Notes under the pieces: generated by a model
What the model was told of the DNA's origin: nothing
Database searches by the model: none
The model's input: the letters and a program-made list of their open reading frames with translations, nothing else
NCBI GenBank assembly: GCA_021813005.1
Contig: JAKAMH010000056.1
Coordinates: forward strand, 1-6,267
Length of the DNA: 6,267 bases
Reading direction: 5' to 3'
Source of the DNA: a bacterium
Lineage (GTDB): Bacteria > Patescibacteriota > Microgenomatia > Levybacterales > UBA12049
Position numbers and translations under genes: made by a program
Part shown: piece by piece, positions 5,738-6,267 of the stretch
Layout: every line of letters starts with the position of its first letter
Numbering within the stretch: the first letter of the stretch is position 1

Positions 5738-5864
5738 GTCATTCTGACCCCGCTTAGCGGGAGAAGAATCTTTCAAGTTACATGCAAGACCTTGCGCCAC
5801 CGCTAAAGCTTTAGCGACACGCGGTCGGGCTATAGCCCTCAGGATGGGACATTGCTTGCGTAAC
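5729..5864. repeat. Diverged MITE-like element related to the 5375-5488 copy
   Basis: The left edge reads CTTACGCATGTCATTCTGA (5729-5747). The right edge read in reverse is GTTACGCAAGCAATGTCCC, then ATCCTGAGGGC. Both have the same order of motifs, TTACGC then TGTC then AT(T/C)CTGA, as the intact element, with small deletions and insertions. The left arm continues with the hairpin CCCGCTTAGCGGG and then AGAAGAATC, again as in the other copy. At 136 bases it is longer, because loop-free palindromes occupy its right arm. I see no convincing target duplication, in keeping with an older, decayed insertion. It fills the gap between the glycosyltransferase-like gene and the zinc-ribbon ORF. Confidence 0.62.
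5801..5838. repeat. Two perfect loop-free palindromes inside the diverged element
   Basis: CGCTAAAGCTTTAGCG (5801-5816) and GGGCTATAGCCC (5827-5838) are exact self-complementary sequences of 16 and 12 bases lying 10 bases apart. Neither has a counterpart at the matching position of the left arm, so they look like additions to the element. They resemble CCGCCAGCTGGCGG at 5041-5054 in having a GC-rich outside and a centre without loop. Confidence 0.6.
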
Positions 5865-5873
5865 ATGAGTCCT

Positions 5874-6267
5874 TCATTTGCTTCCATGGTAATGTGTCAG
5901 CCGATAGACGTCGACTACAGAAACGTGCCAATGTCCGGCTATCTCCGCTCTGCCAAATCCGGCGATCTCCCAAAGAGAGTTACCTAGTGGCTTACAATCA
6001 GCGTATTCACAAACAACCAATAGTTGTCCGGTGACCGTTGTCCGCTTCGGATCAACAGCCACGTTCTCGATAGTCACCGGGTCTTTCCCTGCCACAGCAA
6101 AGAAGTAGCGGTAGGCGTGATCCGAGTTGCCATGCGCTAGAAGCGCGAAATTAAACGCTTTACCATCAGTTTTTGAGAGGACAAATTGAGCTATATCTTT
6201 CATCTGGTCTTTTTGTTTGTTTGGCGCATAGCGAAACGGCATACCGGCAAAATTGATGAGATCGGAA
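5874..6267 (-). CDS. C-terminal part of probable GT39-like membrane glycosyltransferase (partial)
   Basis: The frame is open from the right edge to the TGA at 5876-5874, giving 130 visible residues. It continues upstream of the internal ATG at 6242 (SDLINFAG before MPFRYAPNK), so that ATG is not the true start. Recognisable stretches are TDGKAFNFALLAHGNSDHAYRYFF, TGQLLVVCEYADCKPLGNSLWEIAGFGRAEI, and VVDVYRLTHYHGSK. From memory, this is the pattern of the extracytoplasmic C-terminal tail of multi-pass dolichyl-phosphate-mannose mannosyltransferase-like proteins in Microgenomates genomes, where the tail follows a transmembrane block and a lipid-linked sugar is the donor. No membrane helix or catalytic residue is inside the window, so the assignment rests on tail similarity only. 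The stop lies about 10 bases from the repeat element, which has not disturbed the gene. Confidence 0.5.
   Translation of the reverse strand, partial: SDLINFAGMPFRYAPNKQKDQMKDIAQFVLSKTDGKAFNFALLAHGNSDHAYRYFFAVAGKDPVTIENVAVDPKRTTVTGQLLVVCEYADCKPLGNSLWEIAGFGRAEIAGHWHVSVVDVYRLTHYHGSK

Noticed and set aside
5528..5806. 92-codon plus-strand frame starting at a TTG
   Set aside because: Its first residues are the GIY-YIG tail and the rest is antisense to the zinc-ribbon ORF and the repeat; not an independent gene.
5738..5887. N-terminal extension of the zinc-ribbon protein to the ATG at 5887
   Set aside because: The added residues are a direct translation of the palindromic repeat, and the start overlaps the end of the upstream gene.

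Overview
The window looks like a chromosomal segment from a Candidate Phyla Radiation (Patescibacteria) bacterium, most likely of the Microgenomates type. This is inferred from the gene set: a SecD/SecF pair led by a winged-helix plus degenerate nucleotidyltransferase protein, a DUF4446-DUF3048 pair, a 47-residue DUF5679 zinc-ribbon protein, and a glycosyltransferase-like C-terminal tail of a kind I associate with these genomes. Base composition appears moderate and TGA is used as a normal stop, which argues against the Gracilibacteria/Absconditabacteria code. No rRNA or marker protein is present to fix the lineage.

Left part, positions 1-4641, all on the minus strand. Read in the direction of transcription, the order is DUF4446 protein, DUF3048 (YerB-like) protein, then after about 100 bases with an extended -10 promoter, the winged-helix/nucleotidyltransferase-fold protein, secD and secF (secF runs off the left edge). 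The last three are packed as an operon: a 4-base ATGA overlap, then a 2-base gap. The theme is the cell envelope: SecDF is the proton-driven motor that helps the Sec translocon, and the DUF4446 and DUF3048 products are membrane-anchored.

Middle part, 4642-5310. A short divergent control region contains a perfect inverted repeat (TTGACA, 7 bases, TGTCAA) that gives a consensus -35 box on each strand. Both predicted transcripts would begin within a few bases of their start codons. Rightwards lie a small one-pass membrane protein of unknown function, a heptamer-repeat/palindrome hairpin, a DUF5679 gene, and a clear intrinsic terminator.

Right part, 5311-5870, is genomic debris. A 5'-truncated GIY-YIG endonuclease remnant is split by a 114-bp MITE-like element. 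The element is bounded by a 4-base TTAG duplication, and removing it with one TTAG copy rejoins the GIY-YIG reading frame exactly. A diverged element with related ends lies at 5729-5864 and carries several short loop-free palindromes. It sits at the 5' end of a small double-CxxC zinc-ribbon ORF and supplies that ORF's nearest ATG. The window ends in the C-terminal part of a probable GT39-like membrane glycosyltransferase on the minus strand.

The most unusual content is this repeat layer: the MITE family with its datable insertion, and the set of 12-16 base perfect palindromes placed in and beside repeats.
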